NCBI GenBank assembly: GCA_026417555.1
Contig: JAOADA010000001.1
Location: forward strand, 146,195 to 210,194
DNA from: Brevinematales bacterium
GTDB taxonomy: Bacteria > Spirochaetota > Brevinematia > Brevinematales > Thermospiraceae
Direction: 5' to 3'
Length of the DNA stretch: 64,000 nucleotides
The notes beneath the pieces were generated by a model, which saw only the letters and a list, made by a program, of their open reading frames with translations, was not told where the DNA came from and ran no database searches. The translations under genes were made by a program, and so were the position numbers. Shown here in pieces: positions 25,100 through 33,145 of this stretch; within the stretch, counting starts at the first letter, position 1, and the number at the start of each line of letters is the position of its first letter.

Positions 25100-26389
25100 T
25101 TATATATGGAGAACGAAGTACCGTATATAGAGGTATGCGGAAGAAATTATCAGGCTTGTCAGTGTGTAGAGAACCCCGTATTTTGTAAACTCCCAAAAGC
25201 TTATATGGATGCCGCTCTTTTTGGCAAGGCCTACGCTCACTACGTTAGCTGAGGCACCGACGAGAGTGCCATTTCCTCCGAGACATGCTCCAAGAGCCAG
25301 TGACCACCATACAGGCATGAGGGCATCAGGTCCAATGGTTTGGCCCATTTCCTTTATCAGGGGTATCATGGTAGCGACGTAGGGGATGTTGTCTACGACA
25401 GCTGAAAGAACACCAGAGACCCAGACAAGAAAGAGTGAGGTAAGGGGGACATCTCCGTGTGTCAATTGTATCACGCGGGAGGCAAGCACCCTCATCACTC
25501 CCACCTCTACAAGTCCTCCGACGAGGATAAAAAGCCCAATAAAGAAAAGGATGGTTCCCCACTCGACCTCGTGAAGGAGATGGTCAATCTCGTGCGGGGT
25601 AGCAAGAAGCATAAGAAGAGAAGCTCCAAAAAGGGCAATCATGGAGGGTTCAAGGTTGAGAATTCCATGGAGGAAAAAACCCGCGATAACAAGACCAAGA
25701 ATAGAGAGGGATTTTGCCATCAAGAGGGGATTGGTGAGGACTTTCTTTTCGTCAAAACTCATGATACGGGCTCGTTTTTCGTTGGTGACATGCATCTGTT
25801 TGTGAAAAAGCATCCATTGGAATACAAAAAGAACAACAATCAAGAGAAGTACAACGGGAGTGAGATGGATGAGGAAGCTATTGAAAGATAACCCGCTCGC
25901 ACTGGCGATCATAATGTTGGGGGGATCACCAATCAGAGTGGCTGTACCTCCGACGTTAGATGCCATAGCTAGAGAGACAATATAGGGGACAGGAGAAATC
26001 TCAAGTTCATTCGCAATCAGGATAGCCACAGGGACCAAGATCAATACTGTGGTGACATTGTCCAAAAACGCCGAGAAGAAAGCCGTCACCAAAGACAAGA
26101 GGATCAGGATAGTCATAGGATTTCCCCGCGCTAGTTTGGCCATTTTGATCGCTACGTATTGAAAAACGCCTGTTTGTTTGGTGATAGCCACAATGATCAT
26201 CATACTCACAAGCAGAAAAATGACGTTCCAGTCTATTGAGGCAAATATCTTTTCTCCCTCAAGAAAGTGAAAGAGGGCAAAGAGCCCTGCTCCAAAAAGA
26301 GCAAGTACTGTTTTGTTGATCTTTTCTGTTGAAATTGCAACATACATCACAGCAAAAAGCCCGAGTACGGTCCACATTATCCCTGTCAT
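25100..26389 (-). CDS. ArsB/NhaD-family ion transporter
   Basis: A 429-residue protein with about 11-12 membrane helices. Signature parts of the ArsB/NhaD superfamily are present: FLDNVTTVLILVPVAI, ASNVGGTATLIGDPPNIMIA, and in the second half VDNIPYVATMIPLI and LGACLGGNGTLVGASANVV. Members exchange Na+ for H+ (NhaD) or export arsenite (ArsB), or carry organic anions; no arsenic genes are nearby, so a sodium/proton or anion role is favoured. It starts 3 bases after an EIIA-CBS protein, an arrangement suggesting regulation of transport by a nucleotide-binding CBS pair. Confidence 0.87.
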   Translation of the reverse strand: MTGIMWTVLGLFAVMYVAISTEKINKTVLALFGAGLFALFHFLEGEKIFASIDWNVIFLLVSMMIIVAITKQTGVFQYVAIKMAKLARGNPMTILILLSLVTAFFSAFLDNVTTVLILVPVAILIANELEISPVPYIVSLAMASNVGGTATLIGDPPNIMIASASGLSFNSFLIHLTPVVLLLIVVLFVFQWMLFHKQMHVTNEKRARIMSFDEKKVLTNPLLMAKSLSILGLVIAGFFLHGILNLEPSMIALFGASLLMLLATPHEIDHLLHEVEWGTILFFIGLFILVGGLVEVGVMRVLASRVIQLTHGDVPLTSLFLVWVSGVLSAVVDNIPYVATMIPLIKEMGQTIGPDALMPVWWSLALGACLGGNGTLVGASANVVSVGLAKKSGIHISFWEFTKYGVLYTLTSLIISSAYLYIRYFVLHI

Positions 26390-26392
26390 GGC

Positions 26393-27292
26393 TTATCTCC
26401 TTAGGACTTTGTTCAACATGTCCATATAACTGACTATACCTACTATCTTGTCTTTTTCTGCAACAGGAAGATGGCGTCGCCTATGGTTGGTAAACTCAAA
26501 AACAGCCTCAACAATGCTGGTATCTGGAGAAAGAACCACCTCTGGTTTGCGCATAATCTGGCGGACAAGAATGTTTTTCTCATGTTTCAGAAGTTCCTCA
26601 AAAGGCTCAAAAGAAGAGAGAAAACTCATTGTCGGAAGGGCCGAAGTGTAGGCAGGCATCCCTATACGCATGATGTCAATCATGTTGATTTCAGCGATAA
26701 ATTGGTGGTTTTTGTTTACGACAGGCGCATAGCTCAACTGATACTTGACAAACAAATCGAGAACCTCTTCGAGATTCTGGTCCTCTCGGACCGTGTGCAC
26801 CTCTGTGGACATGATGTCTCGGAGGGTGAGGTCTTTTTTGATACGGACGTTCTTTTCGTCCAAAAGACGACAAAACGTCTCAAAATCTAGACCTTCACAC
26901 ATTTTTTGAGAGCAATCTTTCTCAGAGGCTATGGAAGAGAGGGCTGAAAGGGCGTTGAGGTAGAGCGTCGAACGACTGGGACCAGTGAGGATGAGAAAAA
27001 CACCCTTGACGTCTGTATTTTCTACTCGAAGAGGTGTCTTGAGAAAGGACACCCCAATAATGAGGTCCTCGAGATCAGCGATGCGAAAATGGGGTACCCA
27101 GAAACACTCTCCCAAGAGCGTGGCCCGATCTTTTTCTCTCTGGAGGATCTTTTGGATGATCTCGTGTTCGTCAATGGAGAGAGAGAATTCATGAGAGATC
27201 CCTTTGATCATTTTTTCCAGCAAAAGACGTGTGTCAGATACTTCCATTTTTGTCCAGTACAGCTCTGGTTGAAGAAAACTCGAAAAGAGCAT
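26393..27292 (-). CDS. PTS EIIA-like domain fused to a CBS pair
   Basis: A 299-residue cytoplasmic protein. Residues about 1-150 resemble a fructose/nitrogen-type PTS EIIA domain (LLEKMI, EHEIIQKILQREKDRATLLGECFWVPHFRI), with His68 at the position phosphorylated in true EIIA proteins, and GVFLILTGPSR further on. Two CBS domains follow (about 157-212, with DIMSTEVHTVREDQNLEEVLDLF, and 243-298, with QIMRKPEVVLSPDTSIVEAV), likely an adenine-nucleotide or ion-strength sensor. It sits between a PQ-loop-like protein (1-base gap) and the transporter (3-base gap), so it probably regulates the transporter. Whether His68 is phosphorylated is unknown. Confidence 0.82.
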   Translation of the reverse strand: MLFSSFLQPELYWTKMEVSDTRLLLEKMIKGISHEFSLSIDEHEIIQKILQREKDRATLLGECFWVPHFRIADLEDLIIGVSFLKTPLRVENTDVKGVFLILTGPSRSTLYLNALSALSSIASEKDCSQKMCEGLDFETFCRLLDEKNVRIKKDLTLRDIMSTEVHTVREDQNLEEVLDLFVKYQLSYAPVVNKNHQFIAEINMIDIMRIGMPAYTSALPTMSFLSSFEPFEELLKHEKNILVRQIMRKPEVVLSPDTSIVEAVFEFTNHRRRHLPVAEKDKIVGIVSYMDMLNKVLRR

Positions 27293-27293
27293 A

Positions 27294-27557
27294 CTATTCC
27301 TCCTTCTGAAGAGATTGGTTACGGTAATACAATCCTATATCCATACTCACCATGGCCAGATTGAGGATATAAAAGGCTAACGCATAGTCAAGCCCTCGGA
27401 CAAACTTGTTGATAATACCAAAGATATAACCGAGCCATACCACCCAGAGAAAGGTTACACTCTTGCCGGCTGTAGAACGAGAGGTATAAGAGCGATAAAG
27501 GGAAAACGGCCAGGCTGCCCCAAAACAGAGAAGCATGAGCACTTCAAAGAGAGCCAT
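27294..27557 (-). CDS. Small PQ-loop/SemiSWEET-like membrane protein
   Basis: An 87-residue protein with three hydrophobic helices. The stretch CFGAAWPFSLYRSYTSRSTAGKS followed by LWVVWLGYIFGII and AFYILNLAMVSMDIGLYYRN resembles the small PQ-loop proteins, in which a proline-bearing first helix is followed by a conserved Ser/Thr loop. SemiSWEETs of similar size move sugars as dimers, but the PQ motif itself is WPF here. It is first in the operon with the EIIA-CBS protein and the NhaD/ArsB-type transporter. GAGGTAGTG precedes the ATG. Confidence 0.7.
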   Translation of the reverse strand: MALFEVLMLLCFGAAWPFSLYRSYTSRSTAGKSVTFLWVVWLGYIFGIINKFVRGLDYALAFYILNLAMVSMDIGLYYRNQSLQKEE

Positions 27558-27588
27558 GAACTACACTACCTCAGATCAGAATGCCCTC

Positions 27589-27617
27589 AGTGTAAAGCAT
27601 AGAAAAGAAAAATGCAA
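27589..27617 (-). promoter_or_regulatory. Promoter of the PQ-loop/EIIA-CBS/transporter operon
   Basis: Minus strand: TTGCAT (27617-27612), 17-base spacer, TACACT (27594-27589), about 31 bases before the ATG. Confidence 0.7.
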
Positions 27618-27792
27618 AAAATCTTGGTTATTGTTTTCATGGTCCAGAGACATTCTTTTCCCTTCTGGAGATTAGCATAATAGAGGTTTTTCTCCACTCT
27701 TCTCACAAAGGGGCCAAAGTGGGTGTATTTTTGGATTCAAAGATTGGTATTTTTTTCCGATACTATCTCAAGATATCCACAAGGAGACGGAT

Positions 27793-28743
27793 GTGATACC
27801 TGTGTATACCGAGGTAAGCAATAGAGAGCGTACCTTTCTCCGGCTTCCGAAACGCCTCTCTATTGTGTTACACCTGAAGGTGTTTGCCAATCCTGTTTCT
27901 ACTCTCAATAGTCTCTATCAACTTCTCCAACAACGAGAGGATGTAGAGCTTGTCTTGATTGCCGAAGAAAAAGACGCCTACCAATACGAAAATCTCATGG
28001 AAAGGTTTCCTGTGCTTCGGGTGATTTTCCCAGAAACCCCACTTGCCTTTCCTCAGGTGCTTCGGTTGGCATGTCAGGAAAGTTTTTCTCAAAATGTGAT
28101 GTTTCTCGATGATAGGGTAGTACTTGAGACCCTGCCTATGGAGATTTTTTCTCTCTATTTTGAGGATCCTCAGTATGGAGTGATTGTTCCTCATTGTTTT
28201 TCTGTGAAAAGAGAGGTGATCCCCTCTCAGGTGAAGCCGACTCTCCGTAATGGTTTTCTGGCCACCGTCAGTTGGGACAAACCTCAGAATGCAATTCCGG
28301 TGATGTATCCTGTCTATTTCTGTTGTATTGTCAATAAAGAGATGTTTCTTTCCCGAGAGTTTAGTCTCAAAGAATATGAAAATTCCCTGTATACCTTGGC
28401 AGAATTTGGTTGGCGTGTCTGGAAGCAAGGATTCTGGGTGATTCAGGTACGACAGTGGCGTGTGGTGCTTGATGTGTTTCCTGTGACTGAGATGACTTTT
28501 TCTGAGAAGGATGAGGAATATTTTTTGTTTCATTATCGGAATGTGACGCACAAATCTCTTGTGTTTCGGCAAAATACTGTTTTGTTTTCTCTTTTTCTTC
28601 GTTGTTTGTTTACTTTGAAGTGGCGAATGGTGGGAAAACTGTGGAGGTATCTTGCAGGGAGAAAAAGAATTCGTCAAGAATTGGCGGCTTTTCCTATTGA
28701 GGATTTGGCAATTTTTTCGATAATAAATAATGAAAAAGCATAG
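27793..28743 (+). CDS. GT-A fold (family 2-like) glycosyltransferase-like protein
   Basis: A 316-residue protein whose N-terminal half has the layout of a GT-A glycosyltransferase: a first strand RLSIVLHLKVFANPVSTLNSLYQLLQQ, a second strand VELVLIAEE, and VMFLDDRVV (about 106-114) as the DxD-like region. The later GFLATVSW and AEFGWRVWKQGFWV parts fit the acceptor side. The C-terminus is hydrophobic and basic. Sugar donor and acceptor are unknown. The start is GTG 27793 with AAGGAG 6 bases before it; ATG 27791 is out of frame. It overlaps the upstream end of the next gene's frame closely (10-base gap), and the two likely act in surface polysaccharide synthesis. Confidence 0.6.
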   Translation: MIPVYTEVSNRERTFLRLPKRLSIVLHLKVFANPVSTLNSLYQLLQQREDVELVLIAEEKDAYQYENLMERFPVLRVIFPETPLAFPQVLRLACQESFSQNVMFLDDRVVLETLPMEIFSLYFEDPQYGVIVPHCFSVKREVIPSQVKPTLRNGFLATVSWDKPQNAIPVMYPVYFCCIVNKEMFLSREFSLKEYENSLYTLAEFGWRVWKQGFWVIQVRQWRVVLDVFPVTEMTFSEKDEEYFLFHYRNVTHKSLVFRQNTVLFSLFLRCLFTLKWRMVGKLWRYLAGRKRIRQELAAFPIEDLAIFSIINNEKA

Positions 28744-28753
28744 GAGGAAGACT

Positions 28754-29473
28754 ATGCGAAAGATTGATGTGATTTTGCAAGCCAGATTAGATTCGGAAAG
28801 GTTGCCACGGAAGGTGTTGGCACTGATTGAGGGAAAACCCTTGATTGCCCATATTGTGGAGAGATTGCGGCTTTCTCGATATGCACGACGGATTATTGTG
28901 GCTACTACGTCAGATTCCTATCCTGCCCTTTCAGAGGTACTCAAGCCCTATCCTGAGGTTCAGTTCTTCATTGGGAGTAAGCCCAATGTTTTGGAGCGTT
29001 ATTATATGGCAATGACTTTTTTTGATAGTGATGTTGTGGTGAGGGCGACAGGAGACAATCCTCTGGTCTCTCCAGAGTTTATGGATATGGCTATTGAGTA
29101 TCATACGGAGAGTATGGCAGACCTTACGCACTATCTGGGGATACCCTTAGGAACAGGGGTTGAGGTTATCTCACGATCTGCTCTTGAGAGTGCCTATCAC
29201 AATGCAAAAACAGACTATGAAAAGGAGCATGTCACTCCTTTTCTTTACAAGAATAGGGATTCCTTTACTATTCTTGAACCGGTATCGACGGGACTGTATT
29301 ATGCCCCGGAGGTACGTGTGACCGTGGACACCTATGAAGACCTTCAACGAGTGAGAGGGGTATTTTCTTTTTATCGAGAGAAGCCCTTTATTTCTATGGA
29401 GGATATCATCTGTTACTTTGCCCAAAAGACAAACGAGGTGAAGGTTCTCTCATGGGCAAGGGCCAGTGTGTGA
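28754..29473 (+). CDS. SpsF-type cytidylyltransferase
   Basis: A 239-residue nucleotidyltransferase. The N-terminal signature DVILQARLDSERLPRKVLALIEGKPLI matches the CMP-sugar synthetase/SpsF group (LxSxRLPxK). VVRATGDNPLVSP (about 95-107) holds the metal-binding aspartate region, and VRVTVDTYEDLQRVR is the usual C-terminal signature. It should make a CMP-activated sugar for a spore-coat-like or surface polysaccharide; no spore genes are present, so surface glycan is more likely. AGGAGGAAG precedes ATG 28754. It follows the glycosyltransferase-like gene and ends in a strong terminator. Confidence 0.85.
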   Translation: MRKIDVILQARLDSERLPRKVLALIEGKPLIAHIVERLRLSRYARRIIVATTSDSYPALSEVLKPYPEVQFFIGSKPNVLERYYMAMTFFDSDVVVRATGDNPLVSPEFMDMAIEYHTESMADLTHYLGIPLGTGVEVISRSALESAYHNAKTDYEKEHVTPFLYKNRDSFTILEPVSTGLYYAPEVRVTVDTYEDLQRVRGVFSFYREKPFISMEDIICYFAQKTNEVKVLSWARASV

Positions 29474-29494
29474 TCAAAAAAGGAGAGGAAAAAT

Positions 29495-29533
29495 GCCCGA
29501 TGTTACTTTTTGTGGGGAGCATCGGGCTTTTTT
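29495..29533. terminator. Bidirectional terminator between the SpsF and MFS genes
   Basis: Stem GCCCGATG (29495-29502)/CATCGGGC (29520-29527), then T6 on the plus strand and ATTTTTCC on the minus strand. The stop codon of the MFS gene (29503-29505) lies inside the loop. Confidence 0.85.
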
Positions 29534-30900
29534 ATTGTCTTTTTTCTTGTTTGCAAAAGGTTCCATGAGAAACCCCGAACCGAGAGAACAGAGAACATCC
29601 AGAGAAGAGTGCGGAATCGGATGTGATGTTTACCAGAAACATGAGGGATTTTTGGTATCCAGAGAAAAGCCACAACAAAGCGCAAAAAGCCACTCGTCAA
29701 AAAGACAAGGTAATACGGAGAAAAAGAGAGATGAAGGGATTGAGCGAGGGAGAGTATTCTGTCTCCAAGGAGTGCTCCAGCAAGATAAGCAAGCGCATTG
29801 ATACTGTTGAGAATGATACTCAATCTCATCCGAGATTTTTCTGAGGTAAGGTCGTAAAGGGTATTAAAAGAACTCAGATCATAGGCAGCCCATAAAAAAC
29901 CAGAAAGAACCTGGACGAACATGAGAAAAGAGACGCTTGAAGATACTGTCCATAGGATAGGAAGGGTTCCTAAAAAGGTGGCAGAAAATGCCAGGACGTT
30001 TCTGTTTCCATAGAGGTCGCAGAGTTTTCCCCAGATGGGCATAGCCAGGGCTTTGACAAGCATGGGAATGGCCAAGATGTAGGTGAATGTCCAATATGAG
30101 AAGTGGAGTTCCTCCAGCATGTATGGGGTGAAGTATGGCCCAGACAGGTATACGGCCATGTTCATCAAAACACTCTGCATAAGAAAAGGGTAAAAAGGGC
30201 TTTGAGGAAGTTTTTTTAACGCAGATCCGACATTGGTTCCGGAGAGAAGAGGGATGGGAATGGGGACACTCACATCCTCTACCCGTGTGAGGAAATAAAA
30301 CGAGAAAATTCGTGAGACAAAAGCCAGAAAAAAAAGAATACCATATCCCCACCACACCAGATGGCTTTTGTCCATCATCTGAAGAAAAAAACCGGCCACA
30401 AGAAAAGAGAAAAGAGAAAAGAAGCCGGTGATACTATTACGAAGGCCATAATAGCGTCCTCGTAAGGTTGAGGGAACAAGGAACCCCATCCAGTCTATCC
30501 AGGCTGGAACCACCACCATGCCAAGCATGAAGTAGAGGGTAATACTGAGAACAATCAAGACCATCCCGTAGGGAGGAGGCAGCATCATTCCTGCGGTTAT
30601 CGGGAAGTACAAAAATGCCTGTATGAGGACAAGGCTGGTTACCATTTTCTTGCGGCTTTGAAACCATCGGACAATTTGGATACTGAGAAGCTGAGACAAA
30701 GACCCCATGGCTTGGGGAAGAGAGCCCACAAGCCCAATCACGAAGTGGCTCGCTTTGAGAGCGACAACGTAAGCCCCAAAAAAGGACTCACCAAAGCCGA
30801 CCATCATTGTGTAAAAACAACCGTCAAGAATAGAAGCCCGAAGTGAGGCTGAAAGCTTTTTTTTACGGGATAAGAAAGAAGGTTGCGCTGAAGAATTCAT
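29503..30900 (-). CDS. Major facilitator superfamily transporter
   Basis: A 465-residue protein with about 12 membrane helices. Helix 1 region GFGESFFGAYVVALKASHFVIGLVGSLPQ and the loop RGRYYGLRNSITG between helices 4 and 5, plus a central cytoplasmic loop, are typical MFS features. Substrate is not predictable. The C-terminal tail is basic and runs into the terminator hairpin, where the stop lies. The ATG at 30900 has no ribosome-binding site, and the predicted -10 box ends only 8 bases before it, so the mRNA may be leaderless. The next in-frame Met is near residue 32, inside the first helix, so it is not a likely start. Confidence 0.88.
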   Translation of the reverse strand: MNSSAQPSFLSRKKKLSASLRASILDGCFYTMMVGFGESFFGAYVVALKASHFVIGLVGSLPQAMGSLSQLLSIQIVRWFQSRKKMVTSLVLIQAFLYFPITAGMMLPPPYGMVLIVLSITLYFMLGMVVVPAWIDWMGFLVPSTLRGRYYGLRNSITGFFSLFSFLVAGFFLQMMDKSHLVWWGYGILFFLAFVSRIFSFYFLTRVEDVSVPIPIPLLSGTNVGSALKKLPQSPFYPFLMQSVLMNMAVYLSGPYFTPYMLEELHFSYWTFTYILAIPMLVKALAMPIWGKLCDLYGNRNVLAFSATFLGTLPILWTVSSSVSFLMFVQVLSGFLWAAYDLSSFNTLYDLTSEKSRMRLSIILNSINALAYLAGALLGDRILSLAQSLHLSFSPYYLVFLTSGFLRFVVAFLWIPKIPHVSGKHHIRFRTLLWMFSVLSVRGFSWNLLQTRKKTIKKPDAPHKK

Positions 30901-30908
30901 AGCATTCT

Positions 30909-30937
30909 ATTATAATGGAGAAAGAAAAAAAAAGCAA
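30909..30937 (-). promoter_or_regulatory. Promoter of the MFS gene, predicted leaderless start
   Basis: Minus strand: TTGCTT (30937-30932), 17-base spacer, perfect TATAAT (30914-30909), then AGAATGCT and the ATG. Transcription would begin at or within about 2 bases of the start codon. Confidence 0.7.
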
Positions 30938-30968
30938 AAAACACCTCTGACTCAGGCCCTTGTCCAAG

Positions 30969-30999
30969 AAAAAAAATCCGCCCACCATAGGGTGGGCGG
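30969..30999 (-). terminator. Terminator of the DUF4914-like gene
   Basis: 9-bp GC-rich stem CCGCCCACC/GGTGGGCGG with a 4-base loop, followed on the minus strand by ATTTTTTTT. Confidence 0.9.
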
Positions 31000-31010
31000 A
31001 GGCAGACATC

Positions 31011-32885
31011 TTAGTGGAGGATTTCCTCATAGTCCTGGACGGTTCCATTGTCAAGACAGCATTCAATAATTCGACGCCCCGTGGAGGAGAGATCTCGCGT
31101 GAGGAATTGTTTGAGTTCCTCTTTGAAGAAGCTCTGCAAGGTTTCTGCGCCTTTGTCATAGGCCTCATCCCCTACATCAGGCTGGAGATTCACTTGCAAA
31201 AGACTCTTGGGGATATAGATACCTTCGAATTTCATGTATTCTAGGGCATACCCTAAGAGTGAACACCGTGCAGGAACAAGCTGAGAGGGTTTAATACGGG
31301 CACTTCCTCGTTTCGCCAGATACTCGCGCACGACCCATTCTGGCATGAAACCAACTTTGTAGGCCCCAATATGCTGGTTTGGGATCAGGAGGTAAAGGGT
31401 ATCTGTGAAATCTTGAAACTGCTCTAACAACAGGTTGGCATGGCGTACCATCTTTCCGGTGGCAAAGGGCCAAAAAGACCCTACTCCCTCACTGGAAAGG
31501 GCTGCTACGTTTCCGGCTATACTGGGATTAGCATGTCCACGAGGACTGACCAGTCGCCAGAGCCAAGCAAGAGCAGGGGGAAGAACATGAGTGATACCGA
31601 TGATACCGTACGATGGACTATCCTCAAAGCAAGGAGGGGTTCTTACTCCAAACGATCGAACGTCAACAGCGACGGCTTGATCAATGACATCAGGGATCAG
31701 ACGTTTCGGGAGAATCACGCGGGGGTTGGGACACTTTTTCCCTGGAGTGTCTTCAATATGTTCCCATATCAGGGCAGTAGAATTCGGAACGGCATCAATG
31801 TTGAGAAAGATTAAAGGCTCAGCGGGTTGGGTACAGATGCTCTCGAGATGGGGATCTGTTCCATAGTGGGGGATATTGTCGACACGGACAAACCACCCTT
31901 GTTCGGCATCTTTGATCACCATCTTCTTGTGATTTTTTTGAAATTTCGGATGAACGAGGGTGATATCATCAGTGATGGGCATGATATCACAGGATTCATT
32001 GAGTTCAAGGTAAATTTTGTCTTGAGTTCGAAGATGGGTCGCGAGAACAATCTTGTTGTCTTTTTCTCGACGGATTTGCTGGAGGAGTTCACTCTTTCCC
32101 CCACCAGAGGCTCCTTCGTGAAGCATAACAAGTTCATTGTCATAGGGGGTGACTACTTTGACTGAAGAGGCATGGACAGAGAGCCAACCTTCTTTCTCAC
32201 CAATGTCTAAAAGAACACTGTAGACACCCTTTTTGGCACTTGGGCCAGGGTAAAGGTTATAGGAAAAGACTTCATGGATATGGTGGAGACGGTTGTGGAC
32301 AACAATTTGTTTTCCATCAAAGTGGGTATGACGGAAGGTCGGAGCAACATAGGCTATAGCCAGAGGTTTGAAATCCTTGGGAAGGGAATCAAAAGGTACA
32401 AAGCCCTGAATATCAGCCAGCATGAGGGCAAAAAATGCTGCGTTTTTAGGGGCAATGAGGAGAGAGTAATAATCCAACGACTCATCTCCACTAATGAAAG
32501 GCATCACCAGAAGTTCCTGTCGTGAGAGCCATTCCAGGGTGGCGTTCCGAAGTTCATCAAAGGGTTTGCCATATTTTTCTCGAAAGGTAGGTTTGTCGGT
32601 TTCTTCCTCATCTCCAATCACCATGCTATTGGGATCTCGACGACGCATATAAGGATCAGGATAATTCACCACAATGCCGTTTTTACAGCGGATCACGGTG
32701 GCTTCTATGATCTCTTTGGATGTATTGTCAAGGGTATATTTTACCTCATAAAAGGTATTCCCTGGTGTGCCAAGGGAGAGCTCAAGGAGCTCTTGACGGG
32801 TATTAAAGGTGGTGACTCCAGGGCAATGTTGGAGGATGTCCCCAATTTCTTTGGGAAGGTGAAGGTGGTGAAAAATGTCCTTCAT
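31011..32885 (-). CDS. DUF4914-like P-loop protein
   Basis: A 624-residue cytoplasmic protein that I place in the DUF4914 family from its general sequence (lineages such as spirochaetes carry it); function unknown. It has a P-loop GASGGGKSELL (about 258-268) resembling the kinase-1 motif of phosphoenolpyruvate carboxykinases, followed by DIMPITDDITLVHP, which may bind metal and nucleotide as in PEPCK. The N-terminal SLGTPGNTFYEVKYTL and VVNYPDPYMRRRDPNSMVIGD regions are distinctive. An ATP-dependent kinase or carboxykinase-like role is plausible, not shown. AAGGAG sits 6 bases before ATG 32885. It is a single-gene unit, divergent from a class V aminotransferase. Confidence 0.75.
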   Translation of the reverse strand: MKDIFHHLHLPKEIGDILQHCPGVTTFNTRQELLELSLGTPGNTFYEVKYTLDNTSKEIIEATVIRCKNGIVVNYPDPYMRRRDPNSMVIGDEEETDKPTFREKYGKPFDELRNATLEWLSRQELLVMPFISGDESLDYYSLLIAPKNAAFFALMLADIQGFVPFDSLPKDFKPLAIAYVAPTFRHTHFDGKQIVVHNRLHHIHEVFSYNLYPGPSAKKGVYSVLLDIGEKEGWLSVHASSVKVVTPYDNELVMLHEGASGGGKSELLQQIRREKDNKIVLATHLRTQDKIYLELNESCDIMPITDDITLVHPKFQKNHKKMVIKDAEQGWFVRVDNIPHYGTDPHLESICTQPAEPLIFLNIDAVPNSTALIWEHIEDTPGKKCPNPRVILPKRLIPDVIDQAVAVDVRSFGVRTPPCFEDSPSYGIIGITHVLPPALAWLWRLVSPRGHANPSIAGNVAALSSEGVGSFWPFATGKMVRHANLLLEQFQDFTDTLYLLIPNQHIGAYKVGFMPEWVVREYLAKRGSARIKPSQLVPARCSLLGYALEYMKFEGIYIPKSLLQVNLQPDVGDEAYDKGAETLQSFFKEELKQFLTRDLSSTGRRIIECCLDNGTVQDYEEILH

Positions 32886-32934
32886 AGACACTCCTTCTTT
32901 GAATTTTTGTTTTGGACAATGCCAAAACTTAATC

Positions 32935-32963
32935 ATTTTAAGGAGAAAAAAAATATTTATCAA
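32935..32963 (-). promoter_or_regulatory. Promoter of the DUF4914-like gene
   Basis: Minus strand: TTGATA (32963-32958), 17-base spacer with a T8 run, TAAAAT (32940-32935). Confidence 0.7.
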
Positions 32964-33071
32964 GTTTTTGCTCTTTTTTGGGGACAATAGAGGTTTTGGG
33001 TAGATTGAGGAAAGATGTTTTCACATTATCATGGGAAATGTCTTTTGTAATGCCGATCACGAAAAGAATAG

Positions 33072-33100
33072 TTGCGAAAAATCTTCTTTTGCTTCATACT
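33072..33100 (+). promoter_or_regulatory. Candidate promoter of the class V aminotransferase gene
   Basis: TTGCGA (33072-33077), 17-base spacer, CATACT (33095-33100). The -10 box is weaker than most in this window. Confidence 0.5.
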
Positions 33101-33145
33101 GTATCTCCCTTTTTGAAAGGGAAAGATACAAAAGGAGGAAAGGCT

